Origin: Flavobacteriales bacterium
GTDB taxonomy: Bacteria; Bacteroidota; Bacteroidia; Flavobacteriales; BACL11
Length of the DNA: 32,628 nt
Assembly: GCA_014239655.1 (NCBI GenBank)
Contig: JAAZYM010000013.1
Location: 1 to 32,628, forward strand
Reading direction: 5' to 3'
Shown here: in pieces, positions 8,244 through 17,325 of the stretch
Layout of the letters: each line of letters opens with the position of its first letter
How positions within the stretch are numbered: the stretch's first letter is position 1
The notes under the pieces: model-generated
Told to the model about the DNA's origin: nothing
The model's input: only the letters and a program-made list of their open reading frames with translations
Databases searched by the model: none
Made by a program: the position numbers and the translations under genes

Positions 8244-8741
8244 TTAAAGATTGAGTTTCTTTTTAACTTTTTGTAGAATATTTTCATTTTCTTTAGCATA
8301 TAATATGCTCCCAACACTTTTATCAAAAATATAGGTGTAGTCTCCTTCGCTTGCTACATCTTCAATTGCTTGTCTTGCTTTTTGTAATATTGGCTCTAGA
8401 AGTTCTTGTTCTTTAGATTGTAGAGCTTGTTGAGCATTTTGTTGAAACGATTGTATCCTTTGTTCTAAGCCTGTTATCTCAGTCACTTTATCTTGTTTCA
8501 CTAAATCAGTATAGGTTGCTTCATTATTCTGATACTCTTGTACGCTTTGTTGATATTCAGTGGTCATAGCTTGTAATTGTGATTCTAAGCTTTTCGCAAA
8601 CTCTTGTACTTCCTCTTCAGCAGTTTTTCTCTCAGGCATTAAGAGAAGTAATTCTTGAGAGTCAATGTACCCAAATTTATTTTGAGCATATGAACTGATT
8701 GTAAGTAAACATGTTATTGAAAGTATTAATATTTTTTTCAT
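8244..8741 (-). CDS. ompH: Skp/OmpH family periplasmic chaperone (second copy)
   Basis: Periplasmic holdase that keeps nascent outer-membrane proteins soluble on their way to BamA. 165 residues: signal peptide MKKILILSITCLLTISSYAQ with cleavage after AQ, then NKFGYIDSQELL, a long Gln/Glu/Lys-rich coiled coil from about residue 38 to 135, and a closing beta segment (YTYIFDKSVGSILYA) that forms the trimerisation body. The gene lies 20 bases after its paralogue and ends just before the terminator at 8211-8237, so it is the last gene of the bamA operon. Confidence 0.9.
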   Translation of the reverse strand: MKKILILSITCLLTISSYAQNKFGYIDSQELLLLMPERKTAEEEVQEFAKSLESQLQAMTTEYQQSVQEYQNNEATYTDLVKQDKVTEITGLEQRIQSFQQNAQQALQSKEQELLEPILQKARQAIEDVASEGDYTYIFDKSVGSILYAKENENILQKVKKKLNL

Positions 8742-8761
8742 TTTAGTATTTATTAGATTAT

Positions 8762-9271
8762 TTAATATCCTAGTATTTCTAGTATTTTGTCACTTTTGTC
8801 AAGATTTGGATTGCTGTATAGCATTATTAAGTCACTTGAGCTGTCAAAAATAATTGCATATTTATTATTATTTGCTAGTTGCTGTACAGCATCATATATT
8901 TTATCTTGAATTGGTTTTATAAGCTCTTGTCTTTTCATATAAAGATCCCCTTGGGGAGAAAAATATTTGTTTTGCAATTCTTTTGTTTCAATTTCTTTAT
9001 TCATTATAGCTTCTTCTCTTTTATTTTTCATAGGCTCAGTAAGTAAAACTTGCTCCTGCTGGTATGATTTGTACATTGCATCTACATCAGCATACTTATC
9101 TTCAATCTCTTTTTGCCATTGAGAAGAAAGGTTGTCTAGTTTATCTTGGGCTTGTTTGAATTCCGGGATCTTGTTTAGGATATAATCTGTATCAATATAT
9201 GCAAATTTCTGTGAGTATGAATCAAGATTAGATATTAGTATTATTATTAGTATATAAAGTATTTTCTTCAT
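8762..9271 (-). CDS. ompH: Skp/OmpH family periplasmic chaperone (first copy)
   Basis: Paralogue of the neighbouring 8244-8741 gene, 169 residues. It has a signal peptide ending SYSQ near residue 21, the family start KFAYIDTDYILNKIPEF, a charged coiled coil of about 80 residues and a C-terminal NKYAIIFDSSSDLIMLYS strand segment. It sits 13 bases downstream of bamA and 20 bases upstream of the second copy. Tandem ompH genes after bamA are standard in Bacteroidota (PG0192-PG0193 in Porphyromonas). The two copies are clearly divergent in the coiled coil, so they may form different homotrimers or heterotrimers. Confidence 0.9.
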   Translation of the reverse strand: MKKILYILIIILISNLDSYSQKFAYIDTDYILNKIPEFKQAQDKLDNLSSQWQKEIEDKYADVDAMYKSYQQEQVLLTEPMKNKREEAIMNKEIETKELQNKYFSPQGDLYMKRQELIKPIQDKIYDAVQQLANNNKYAIIFDSSSDLIMLYSNPNLDKSDKILEILGY

Positions 9272-9284
9272 TTTGTAAAGTTAA

Positions 9285-11816
9285 TTAAAAATTTTGTCCT
9301 ATAGAAAAATGAAATTGTCCTCCATTAGCATCTGGATTACCAGGAATTTCATCTAATCCCCAACCATAATCTAAGCCCATCATTCCTACCATTGGCAGCA
9401 TAATTTTCACTCCAATTCCAACAGTCCTTTTTACTCCAAAAGGATTAAAGTTATCAAATTTATCCCAAGCATTACCCGCTTCTAGAAATGCTAATGCATA
9501 CATTGTTGATGCAGGATTTAAGCTCAAAGCATACCTAAGTTCAGCTGTATATTTATTATATATTGTAGCTCCTGTTTGTGGAGAAAGAGAATTGTTGGAA
9601 TATCCTCGGAGCGCCACAAGTTCTCGCCCATCATTCATATAGCCCATACCACTTAAGCCATCACCACCAACATAGAATCTTTCAAAAGGTGAAATACCTA
9701 AACCTTCATTATAAGCCCCTAAGAAACCAAATTCTGTCCTTGTTGCCAATATAAGTTTATCAGTAAATGGAGAAAACCAAGTAGCTTTAAATTTCCATTT
9801 ATAGTATTCTACCCACTTATATTTTTCTTGATCAGTTAATGTTGAGTAGTCATCCACGTCATCAAACATTGAGTATGGAGGTGATGCTTTGAGTGAAAGC
9901 AAAAAATTAGATCCTTTTCTAGGGAAGTTGATTTGATCAATAGAATTTCTTCCTATAGTAATCTGATAATTTACATTATTTGACTCCCCATTTCTAAAAG
10001 AAAAGAATGATTGAGAGTTACTTAGTTTGTATTGAACAAAGTTTAGCCCATTATAAATGGTAAAATAATCATCAGGTTTTTTTAATCTCTTTCCAATTCC
10101 AAATGAAAGTCCAGATACTTGAATTTCTTGTCTTTCTTCATCGGTTAACCCATTTGATGAAATAGATCTGTATAGTGAGATTTGTAATGATGTAGGTTTC
10201 TTACCACCAAGCCATGGTTCAGTGAAGGACATATTGTAATTTTGATAATAAGACCCATTCGAAGAAGCTCTTAGTGAAAGCCTTTGTCCATCTCCTGAAG
10301 GGAGTGGCTTCCATTTCTTTCTGTTAAATATATTTTTTGAAGAGAAATTATTAAATGTAAGCCCTAAAGAACCAACAACTCTACCGCCACCCCATCCTCC
10401 TTGCATTTGTATTTGGTCAGAAGATTTTTCTGATACAATATAGGTGATATCTACTTCATTCCTGGAAGGATTTGGATCTACCTTTACATCAAAGGCTTCA
10501 GGGTCAAAGTATTGCATCTGTGCTAATTCTCTTTGGGATCGCAGAATATCTGATCTTTTAAAAAGATCCCCAGGTCTCGTTCTTAATTCTCGCATAATAA
10601 CATGGTCCTGTGTTTTTGTATTTCCATTAACAGAAATTTTGTTGATTCTAGCTTGCTCTCCTTCATATAAGCGTATCTCAAGATCAATAGAGTTGTTATT
10701 TGTAGAAACTTCAACTGGAGTAGCATTAAAGAAAAGATATCCATCATCTAGATATAATGAGCTAATATCAGTTCCTTCTTGACTTCCAAAAAGACGTGAA
10801 TCCAGGATTGATTGATTGAATACATCTCCTTTCTCAATACCTAATTGTCTTATAAGATCCTCATTAGTAAATTTAGTGTTTCCGATAAAAGTTATATTTC
10901 CAAAAAGATATGGCTCCCCTTCATCTATTGTCATCTCAATTGTTAGGGTGTTGTCATTATTAAGATAGGTCGTGTCTTTAGTGATTTTTGCATCTCGATA
11001 ACCTTTGTTGTTATATTCACTTATAATGTTAGTTTTATCATCTTCATAATTTGATTTTATAAATTTTGATACTTTGAAAAATCTCCATTTGTTTTTAACT
11101 TTTGTTTCTTTCATGCTTTTTTTAAGCTTTCTGTTGCTTAAAGCATAAACAGTATCCTTCTTATTAAAAAATGTTTTGTTATTATTTACTATTTCTTTTC
11201 TTCCATGAATAATTATATCGTTGATTTTAACTTTTTTGTATTTATTTATTTCAAACACAAGTATTGATGTGTTATTAGAGATGGTGTCTTTGACAATGGT
11301 ATGGTCTGCTTTAATATTAAGGAATCCTTTGTCAATATAGAATTTATTGATTTTGTTGATGCTATTTTTTACCAAATTTTGTGTTAGTATTTTTCCTCGG
11401 ATTAATTGCATATCTTCTTTTAGGGTGCTTATATCAGATTTACTTATGTCACCTTTAAATTTAAACTTTGATAATCTTGGATATTCTTCAAGTATTATTT
11501 TAAGATCTATACTATCATTAGTAATGTTGCTATATTCTACATTAATATCAGAGAAAAGATTTTGTTTCCAAAGTTTGTTAATTGCAACACTAATATCATT
11601 TCCGGGTATCGTTATTTTCTGATTTATTTTTAATCCAGTTATATTTATAAGATTGGATTTGCTTAGAAAATTAACCCCATCAAGAGATATCCCAGAAAGA
11701 ACATACTCTTTTGGCTGTGTATAGTCGATAGTAAAATTATCTATTGATTCTTGAGCATTTAGTAGAGTGTTGGCTATTAGCAAGCTGAATAGTAATAGAG
11801 AAATTTTATTTTTCAT
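9285..11816 (-). CDS. bamA: Outer-membrane protein assembly factor BamA (Omp85)
   Basis: Central outer-membrane insertase for beta-barrel proteins. The 843-residue product has a signal peptide (MKNKISLLLFSLLIANTLLNAQ), successive POTRA repeats over about residues 35-420 (for example EGEPYLFGNITFIGNTKFT and RINKISVNGNTKTQDHVI), and a C-terminal 16-strand barrel ending in a terminal Phe (HFSIGQNF), the canonical beta-signal. LRGY (in ALRGYSNNSLSP) corresponds to the conserved loop-6 RGF motif. The frame stays open to 11876, but I chose the ATG at 11816 because it opens a clean signal peptide and lies one base past the uppS stop, implying coupled translation. Confidence 0.96.
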   Translation of the reverse strand: MKNKISLLLFSLLIANTLLNAQESIDNFTIDYTQPKEYVLSGISLDGVNFLSKSNLINITGLKINQKITIPGNDISVAINKLWKQNLFSDINVEYSNITNDSIDLKIILEEYPRLSKFKFKGDISKSDISTLKEDMQLIRGKILTQNLVKNSINKINKFYIDKGFLNIKADHTIVKDTISNNTSILVFEINKYKKVKINDIIIHGRKEIVNNNKTFFNKKDTVYALSNRKLKKSMKETKVKNKWRFFKVSKFIKSNYEDDKTNIISEYNNKGYRDAKITKDTTYLNNDNTLTIEMTIDEGEPYLFGNITFIGNTKFTNEDLIRQLGIEKGDVFNQSILDSRLFGSQEGTDISSLYLDDGYLFFNATPVEVSTNNNSIDLEIRLYEGEQARINKISVNGNTKTQDHVIMRELRTRPGDLFKRSDILRSQRELAQMQYFDPEAFDVKVDPNPSRNEVDITYIVSEKSSDQIQMQGGWGGGRVVGSLGLTFNNFSSKNIFNRKKWKPLPSGDGQRLSLRASSNGSYYQNYNMSFTEPWLGGKKPTSLQISLYRSISSNGLTDEERQEIQVSGLSFGIGKRLKKPDDYFTIYNGLNFVQYKLSNSQSFFSFRNGESNNVNYQITIGRNSIDQINFPRKGSNFLLSLKASPPYSMFDDVDDYSTLTDQEKYKWVEYYKWKFKATWFSPFTDKLILATRTEFGFLGAYNEGLGISPFERFYVGGDGLSGMGYMNDGRELVALRGYSNNSLSPQTGATIYNKYTAELRYALSLNPASTMYALAFLEAGNAWDKFDNFNPFGVKRTVGIGVKIMLPMVGMMGLDYGWGLDEIPGNPDANGGQFHFSIGQNF

Positions 11817-11817
11817 A

Positions 11818-12534
11818 CTATTTAGTGTATGTTTTACCAAATCTACGTTCTCTTGTTTGAAAATTAATGATTGCATTTTTTAAATCGTTTCTTCTAAAGT
11901 CAGGCCATTTTTTATCAGTAAAATATAATTCTGAATATGCAATTTGCCAAAGCATAAAATTACTAATTCTATGTTCACCACTGGTACGAATTAATAGTTC
12001 TGGGTCAGGAACGTTTTTAGTTGTTAAATATTGTTGAAAAAGTTCTTCTGATATTTCTTTCTCTGTTCTCTTATCTTTAATTATGTTTTTTATAGCATTT
12101 AAGAGTTCCCATTTACCACTATAACTAAGAGCTAATGTTAATGTCATTCCGGTGTTGTCTTTTGTTAGAAGCATGCATTCGTCTAGCTTTTTTTGGCATT
12201 TTTTTGGTAATTGTAATATATTACCAATGACTTTAAGTCTAATATTGTTCTTAATTAAAGTTTTTGTTTCATCATGAATAGAAGATACGAGTAGCGACAT
12301 TAGTGCGTCTATCTCCATCTTAGGTCTTTTCCAATTCTCAGTTGAGAATGCAAATAGAGTAAGGTACTGTATTCCGTATTCTACGGCTCCCTCTACGGTA
12401 TCTCTAACAGCTTTAACCCCATTATTATGTCCAAACATTCTGCTTTTTCCTTTTTCCTTTGCCCACCTTCCATTACCATCCATGGTAATTGCTATATGCT
12501 TAGGTATTTTTTTAGTGTTAATAGAGTCGGTCAT
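11818..12534 (-). CDS. uppS: Undecaprenyl diphosphate synthase (cis-prenyltransferase)
   Basis: Makes the C55 lipid carrier for peptidoglycan and surface-glycan synthesis from farnesyl diphosphate and isopentenyl diphosphate. 238 residues. The signature HIAITMDGNGRWA contains catalytic Asp19, followed by GHNNG and AFSTENWKRP; the C-terminal PDPELLIRTSGEHRISNFMLWQ and the ...TRERRFG ending complete the family. The length is typical. It lies between porG and bamA with gaps of 15 bases and one base, so it is co-transcribed with the outer-membrane assembly genes. Confidence 0.96.
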   Translation of the reverse strand: MTDSINTKKIPKHIAITMDGNGRWAKEKGKSRMFGHNNGVKAVRDTVEGAVEYGIQYLTLFAFSTENWKRPKMEIDALMSLLVSSIHDETKTLIKNNIRLKVIGNILQLPKKCQKKLDECMLLTKDNTGMTLTLALSYSGKWELLNAIKNIIKDKRTEKEISEELFQQYLTTKNVPDPELLIRTSGEHRISNFMLWQIAYSELYFTDKKWPDFRRNDLKNAIINFQTRERRFGKTYTK

Positions 12535-12549
12535 TATGAAGGATTGTAA

Positions 12550-13392
12550 TTATTCGTAATTGCAGCCCTTTGTATTACCATTAAGTCTGAATGATATTGT
12601 AAAACCTGTGTAATAGTACCAATCATTTTTTAATTCATTACCTCTCTGCTTATCTTTTAAATGGCTAGATGTAGGGTCAGACATTTCAATACTAGCTGAA
12701 TTAAATTCTATTGGAACACCAGGGTAGGTTGTGCTTACATCATCAAGATAGTCAGTATATGTTTTACGAGCACTAAAAGAAAGAATTAGGTTTAATCTAT
12801 CACTTATGGATAATTTCACACCTCCTCCCATAGGGATTGCAACTTGTGTTCTTGGGTACTTTTTTCTATCTGGATAGGCTGTTGTTCCTTGGCCTTCTGT
12901 ACCAAGAGGCTGAAGATCAATCCATTGACCTAAGGAATTTTCAGCCTGAGGGTTGAAGTTATAAATTGAGATCCCACTAAATATGAAAGGAGTCCAATTG
13001 TATAAAACATTTCCAACTTCATAAGGAAGAAAATTAAATTCAATTTGAGAATAAAGTTCTTGTATAGAAGATCTAAAGTGTAGACCTCTATCTAACTTTA
13101 TAGAATCTTCAGATGTTCTGTCATCAGCCTTAACACTTAATACAGAAATTTCAGCTTTTACAGAAAATCTCCTATCAAGATTTCTTCTTACTATAAAACT
13201 AGCTGCAGGCTTTGTAGAATTAAAATGAGTAGAGTTTAGATCACCTGTATAATATGAAAGACCAGCTTTAACTCCTATTTCAGAGTTAGGCTTAAATAAT
13301 TGTGCTGATAAATTAAATGGCACGAAAATTATAAGTGTAATAATACATGCGCATACATATATCTTAAGAGAATTATTTGTCATCTTTATCAT
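12550..13392 (-). CDS. porG: PorG-like outer-membrane protein (DUF6089)
   Basis: Outer-membrane beta-barrel of the family that includes PorG, an outer-membrane part of the type IX secretion machinery in Porphyromonas gingivalis. 280 residues with an N-terminal signal segment ending in LSAQ, then EIGVKAGLSYYTGDLN, RRNLDRRFSVKAE, amphipathic barrel strands, and a DWYYYTGFTISFRL strand before a short Cys-containing tail (KGCNYE). The annotated ATG at 13392 is followed by a second ATG at 13383; either keeps the signal peptide. Position directly before uppS-bamA-ompH-ompH matches PG0189-PG0193. Family assignment is firm by context; an actual T9SS role in this organism is inference, as no other T9SS gene is in the window. 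Confidence 0.78.
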   Translation of the reverse strand: MIKMTNNSLKIYVCACIITLIIFVPFNLSAQLFKPNSEIGVKAGLSYYTGDLNSTHFNSTKPAASFIVRRNLDRRFSVKAEISVLSVKADDRTSEDSIKLDRGLHFRSSIQELYSQIEFNFLPYEVGNVLYNWTPFIFSGISIYNFNPQAENSLGQWIDLQPLGTEGQGTTAYPDRKKYPRTQVAIPMGGGVKLSISDRLNLILSFSARKTYTDYLDDVSTTYPGVPIEFNSASIEMSDPTSSHLKDKQRGNELKNDWYYYTGFTISFRLNGNTKGCNYE

Positions 13393-13406
13393 ATAATGAT
13401 GGGTTA

Positions 13407-13414
13407 CAAATATA
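13407..13414 (-). promoter_or_regulatory. Putative -7 promoter box of the porG-uppS-bamA-ompH operon
   Basis: Plus-strand CAAATATA reads TATATTTG on the minus strand, an exact TAnnTTTG match. It is 14 bases upstream of the porG ATG at 13392 and inside the 52-base gap after nadK, so the outer-membrane assembly block may be transcribed independently of nadK. Confidence 0.45.
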
Positions 13415-13444
13415 CTTTTTATCTATTATTAGTTAAAGAAAATA

Positions 13445-14323
13445 TTAATTTCTTTTATCAATACCCCACATCAATTTATGCCTAACTGTAGATGTGAATG
13501 AATTTCTTTGGGGCTCAATAAGACTAATCTTGAAATTTGCTTTTTTGATTGTTAATTCAACTGATGAGTCAAAAGCTCTAGAGCATGAATCTAAAGATAC
13601 TAGCGCAAGCTGGTCTCTATCTTCAACTTTTAATTTAATGATGCTATTATCATTAATTACAATTGGACGGACATTTAGGTTGTGTTGAGCAATAGGCGTG
13701 ATAATTATATTATTACTTCCAGGCATTATAATAGGACCTCCACAGCTAAGAGAGTAGCCAGTAGAGCCTGTAGGTGTAGAAACAATCAATCCATCTGCCC
13801 AGTATGTATTTAGAAATTCGTCATTAACATAAGCATCAATTTTTATCATTGAGGAAGTGTCCTTTTTTACTATGGCTACTTCATTTAATGCAAAATTCTT
13901 ATTTTTAAATAGGTTATTAGTAGTGTCTAAACGAAGTAGAGTTCGTTTATTTATTTTGTAGTTTTTCTTTAGTAAATCATTAACTGCTTCATCAATTTGA
14001 TCAGGAGCAATGCTAGAAATAAAACCAAGTCTCCCAGTATTTATTCCCATTATAGGAATATCGCTATCTCTTATATATGAAGTGGCTTTTAATAGAGTGC
14101 CATCACCGCCGATACTAAATAAAATGTCAACCTTATTTCTTAGATCTTCATGATTTTTAAAAATGGATACTTTATTTTTAAATCTTAATTTATTTTCTAT
14201 AAAAATCAGAAATGATTCCTCAATATATATTTGGATTTTCTCAGATTCTAATCTATTAATTAGATGCTGAATATATTTGTTGAAATTTTCAGAAAAATTT
14301 GTTCCAAAAAGTGCTATTTTCAT
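13445..14323 (-). CDS. nadK: NAD kinase
   Basis: ATP- or polyphosphate-dependent kinase making NADP from NAD. 292 residues with the catalytic GGDGT at 72-76 (Asp74), GINTGRLGF, the NE(V/I)AI segment and the substrate-loop STPTGSTGYSLSCGGPII. Its ATG overlaps the stop of the upstream Omp85-like gene by four bases, so the two are translationally coupled. PorG follows after 52 bases with its own candidate promoter. Length and motif order are normal. Confidence 0.96.
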   Translation of the reverse strand: MKIALFGTNFSENFNKYIQHLINRLESEKIQIYIEESFLIFIENKLRFKNKVSIFKNHEDLRNKVDILFSIGGDGTLLKATSYIRDSDIPIMGINTGRLGFISSIAPDQIDEAVNDLLKKNYKINKRTLLRLDTTNNLFKNKNFALNEVAIVKKDTSSMIKIDAYVNDEFLNTYWADGLIVSTPTGSTGYSLSCGGPIIMPGSNNIIITPIAQHNLNVRPIVINDNSIIKLKVEDRDQLALVSLDSCSRAFDSSVELTIKKANFKISLIEPQRNSFTSTVRHKLMWGIDKRN

Positions 14324-15738
14324 TTCCTGTTTGTTTCCCCAAATGGGCTTGAAAAGTGTAAAAATAAACCTTTTTCTCCTAATTTGTTTATAGAAAATTC
14401 AATTCTTAACATTTTATCATAATAGGTAACATATTCAATGCTACATCCTCTTCCCCAAAGCAGTGTATTTGCTAGAGAGTTCTCATTGTAATTTGTGTTG
14501 TTGCTTGTATATCCTAAATCTGAGAAAACAGTTGCATATATAGAGAAATGTGATTTGCTAAATTGTTTCTTTTTTATGTATGGGATTTCAAGATTTCTTT
14601 TATTTATGAGAACATATTTAATCGCAGTTTTTGAAAGGTAGTAGTCTTCTCCATCAATAACATAAAATTCGTACCCTCTTACGTAATCATCAAAGCCTAA
14701 GGCTTGTGTTGCAAAGTATACTTGTTGATTTGATGAAGCTGTTCTTGTTCTTAAGCTTGTCCCTGAGTAGAGTTTATCTGATATTTTAATGTGTTTTTCT
14801 AGATGGCTATTGATTTCATAATGATTGATTGGACTCTTTAGCTCAAAATATTTACTTATTTCAAACTCTAAATAGTACCCCTCTAATGGGTATGTGTTAT
14901 TATCTCTATTTTCATTTATAAATTGATAGCTAATTTTATAGAAACTTCCTGTTGAATCATTATTTTGTAAGTAATTAGGATTTAACAGAGGGATTTGTGC
15001 GTTAACATTTGATCTATGGAAATTAAATTTTAATTTATGTCTTGTTTTGATATTATCTCTATATAATAGTTCAAGATCTAATAACATTTCTTTAGAGGTA
15101 TATGTGTCATTTTCTTCAAAGTATTGCAGTTCATTTTCTTTTGTCTGAAAATATGTCTTTTTTCTTCTGAAGAACTCAATTTGTGTATTGATACCAAAAG
15201 TTTTATTATTATTTATATGAGGAGTCTCGTATCTAAACAGGTAATGTTCTTTGAAGCCTTTTCTAAACTTGATCATTAACAGTTCATTTAGTCCTCTAAA
15301 GTTTTCGATATTTAAAAAAACCCCATAATTTAATCTTGAGAAATCACTGTATTTACTTGATTTAAATTCATCCCACCATACATTAAAGTTTCTATCAGAT
15401 ATTTCAAGTATCGGATATGGCCATATATACCATCTTTCTACTATTTCTATGGTTATTGTTAGTTCATTATTATTTAATTCATGCTCTATAGTGATGAAAT
15501 TAAATAAATTAGTATTGGTAAGATTGTTTCTGCTTTCTATAATTAGTTGTTTTATTTCATTTAATCCAATAAATTCTCCTTTTTTTATAGTAAGCTCTCT
15601 TAAGATGATGGGGCTTTTAGTTATTTTATTTCCTTTAATTATGATATTTACAACTTGGTGTTTCTCTTCTGTAGCATTAATTGGATTGGTATTCAAGAAG
15701 GCTAAGAATAGTAATGCTATAGATAGGGTTTTTATCAA
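14320..15738 (-). CDS. Short Omp85-family outer-membrane protein with one POTRA domain
   Basis: Predicted outer-membrane beta-barrel of the Omp85/D15 superfamily, 472 residues. It has a signal peptide of about 22 residues (LLFLAFLNTNPINATEE), one POTRA-like domain (about residues 28-100: VVNIIIKGNKITKSPIILRELTIKKGEFI, then NLFNFITIEHELNNNELTITIEIVERW, quoted in part), and a barrel with DDYVRGYEFYVIDG matching the loop-6 RGY/F motif. The last strand ends HFSSPF at about 461-466, then a six-residue tail. It is far smaller than BamA (843 residues) and not its duplicate in the POTRA part. It could assemble or secrete specific outer-membrane clients. Translation is coupled to nadK by a four-base overlap. 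Known families of this size in Bacteroidota have no assigned role that I recall. Confidence 0.75.
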   Translation of the reverse strand: MIKTLSIALLFLAFLNTNPINATEEKHQVVNIIIKGNKITKSPIILRELTIKKGEFIGLNEIKQLIIESRNNLTNTNLFNFITIEHELNNNELTITIEIVERWYIWPYPILEISDRNFNVWWDEFKSSKYSDFSRLNYGVFLNIENFRGLNELLMIKFRKGFKEHYLFRYETPHINNNKTFGINTQIEFFRRKKTYFQTKENELQYFEENDTYTSKEMLLDLELLYRDNIKTRHKLKFNFHRSNVNAQIPLLNPNYLQNNDSTGSFYKISYQFINENRDNNTYPLEGYYLEFEISKYFELKSPINHYEINSHLEKHIKISDKLYSGTSLRTRTASSNQQVYFATQALGFDDYVRGYEFYVIDGEDYYLSKTAIKYVLINKRNLEIPYIKKKQFSKSHFSIYATVFSDLGYTSNNTNYNENSLANTLLWGRGCSIEYVTYYDKMLRIEFSINKLGEKGLFLHFSSPFGETNRK

Positions 15739-15812
15739 TTTTTTAGGGTTGTAGTGATTATTAGTTGTTTATATAATCTGAATTCAATAAAAAATTATAG
15801 TTTTTAATATAG

Positions 15813-15820
15813 CAAACATA
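15813..15820 (-). promoter_or_regulatory. Putative -7 promoter box of the Omp85-like/nadK operon
   Basis: Plus-strand CAAACATA reads TATGTTTG on the minus strand (TAnnTTTG). It lies 74 bases upstream of the Omp85-like ATG and only eight bases from the opposing pdxJ box, so two divergent promoters would be packed back to back and may compete. Confidence 0.45.
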
Positions 15821-15828
15821 CTATTTTT

Positions 15829-15836
15829 TACTTTTG
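15829..15836 (+). promoter_or_regulatory. Putative -7 promoter box of pdxJ
   Basis: TACTTTTG matches TAnnTTTG exactly and ends 17 bases before the pdxJ ATG at 15854. A clear -33 TTTG is not visible in the A/T-rich upstream sequence. Confidence 0.5.
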
Positions 15837-15853
15837 CTATGTTAATTTAGAAT

Positions 15854-16564
15854 ATGACAAGACTTAGTGTAAATATTAATAAGATTGCTACAATACGGAA
15901 TGCAAGAGGAGGGAATACCCCAGATATTATTAATGCTGCTAGAAAGTGTCAGTTATATGGTGCAGACGGAATCACCATTCATCCAAGGCCTGATCAACGA
16001 CATATTACAAGACAGGATGTATATGATATAAAAGATATTATTACTACTGAATATAATATAGAAGGATATCCATCTACTGATTTTGTCAATATGGTAATTG
16101 ATATTTTACCTGATCAAGTGACATTAGTTCCAGATGCAGATGATGTAATAACATCAAATAATGGGTGGGATACATTAAAGAACAAATCACTGCTAGAGGA
16201 AGTTATTAGTGAATTTAAGAAGCATCACATAAGAACATCGGTATTTGTAAATCCAGAAGTTAAGATGATTGAAGGAGCTAAAATATGTAGTTCTGATAGA
16301 ATTGAGCTATATACTGAGTCATATTCTAGGGAATATCATAAAAACAAAAGCGAAGCTATATTGCCTTATATTGAAGCTGCTAGAAGAGCAAAAGAATGTG
16401 GTCTTAAAGTAAATGCTGGACATGATTTAAATATGAATAATTTATCTTATTTTGTAAAGCAGATTAGCAATATTTCTGAAGTTTCAATTGGACACGCATT
16501 AATATCAGATGCTATTTATTTAGGCTTAGAGAATACAATACAAATGTATAAGCGTCTATTATGA
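15854..16564 (+). CDS. pdxJ: Pyridoxine 5'-phosphate synthase
   Basis: Last step of the DXP-dependent vitamin B6 pathway: condenses 1-deoxyxylulose 5-phosphate with 3-amino-2-oxopropyl phosphate. 236 residues with the family start TRLSVNINKIATIRNARGG, GADGITIHPRPDQRHI, the VTLVPDADD segment, and the C-terminal VNAGHDLN and VSIGHALISDA phosphate-binding turns. Its TGA overlaps the ATG of the following hydrolase by four bases (ATGA), so the two genes are coupled. The remaining B6 genes are not in the window. Confidence 0.96.
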   Translation: MTRLSVNINKIATIRNARGGNTPDIINAARKCQLYGADGITIHPRPDQRHITRQDVYDIKDIITTEYNIEGYPSTDFVNMVIDILPDQVTLVPDADDVITSNNGWDTLKNKSLLEEVISEFKKHHIRTSVFVNPEVKMIEGAKICSSDRIELYTESYSREYHKNKSEAILPYIEAARRAKECGLKVNAGHDLNMNNLSYFVKQISNISEVSIGHALISDAIYLGLENTIQMYKRLL

Positions 16565-17325
16565 TGTTTTCAAGAATATATGGGGTAGGTAGGCCTTTAA
16601 TTATTATTCATGGTTTATTTGGCATGAGTGATAATTGGAATACATTAGGTAAAAGATTTGCTAAAAATTTTAATGTCCATATATTAGATTTAAGGAATCA
16701 CGGAAGATCTTTTCATAGTAATGAGTTTTCTTATGATATCTTATCTCAAGACTTGAAGGTATATATAGAAGATAATAATTTAGATGATCCAATCCTTTTA
16801 GGCCATTCTTTGGGTGGTAAGTTAGCCATGCACTTTTGTTTCAATAATATTATTTCTGTTGAAAGATTAATAGTAGTTGATATTGCTCCAAAGAGATATG
16901 ATGTAGATTTTCATGTTAATTTATTAAAGATTTTACAAGGACTCTCACTAGGAAATCTCCAAAGTAGAGGAGAAATAGAAAAGGAATTATCAAGAAACAT
17001 TAAGGATTCTTCTATTAGGTTCTTTTTAATGAAGAATTTATATAGAGATAAAAACAGATGTTTTAATTGGAGATTAAATATTGATGGGTTGTTAAATACA
17101 TTACATGAAATACAAGGCGCAGATTTTTTAGATAATTCAATTGATATCCCAACGCTGTTTATTAAAGGAGATAGATCGGAGTATATTAATAATGATGATA
17201 AAGAATTAATAAGAGGTCATTTTAATAATGTAATGTTTAAGACAATCAATAATGCTGGTCATTGGGTTCATGCTGAGCAAGCTGATCTTTTTTATGAAGA
17301 AGCTCTAGCTTTTATAGTTCAATAA
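16561..17325 (+). CDS. Alpha/beta-fold hydrolase (YbfF-like esterase)
   Basis: Serine hydrolase of 254 residues, probably a cytosolic esterase. It carries an oxyanion-hole region IIHGLFGMSDNW, the LDLRNHGRS motif, the nucleophile elbow GHSLGG with Ser83, a candidate acid in FIKGDRSEY (Asp204) and the catalytic His234 in NAGHWVHAE. The pattern resembles E. coli YbfF and its common Bacteroidota relatives next to pdxJ. Two adjacent ATGs at 16561 and 16564 are possible starts; the first overlaps the pdxJ stop. Natural substrate unknown. The 3' end overlaps the convergent PqqB-like gene by 14 bases. Confidence 0.9.
   Translation: MMFSRIYGVGRPLIIIHGLFGMSDNWNTLGKRFAKNFNVHILDLRNHGRSFHSNEFSYDILSQDLKVYIEDNNLDDPILLGHSLGGKLAMHFCFNNIISVERLIVVDIAPKRYDVDFHVNLLKILQGLSLGNLQSRGEIEKELSRNIKDSSIRFFLMKNLYRDKNRCFNWRLNIDGLLNTLHEIQGADFLDNSIDIPTLFIKGDRSEYINNDDKELIRGHFNNVMFKTINNAGHWVHAEQADLFYEEALAFIVQ

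Noticed and set aside
11817-11876. Longer N terminus for bamA
   Set aside because: The extension would overlap uppS by 59 bases and places 20 polar residues before a clean signal peptide; the ATG at 11816 is better.
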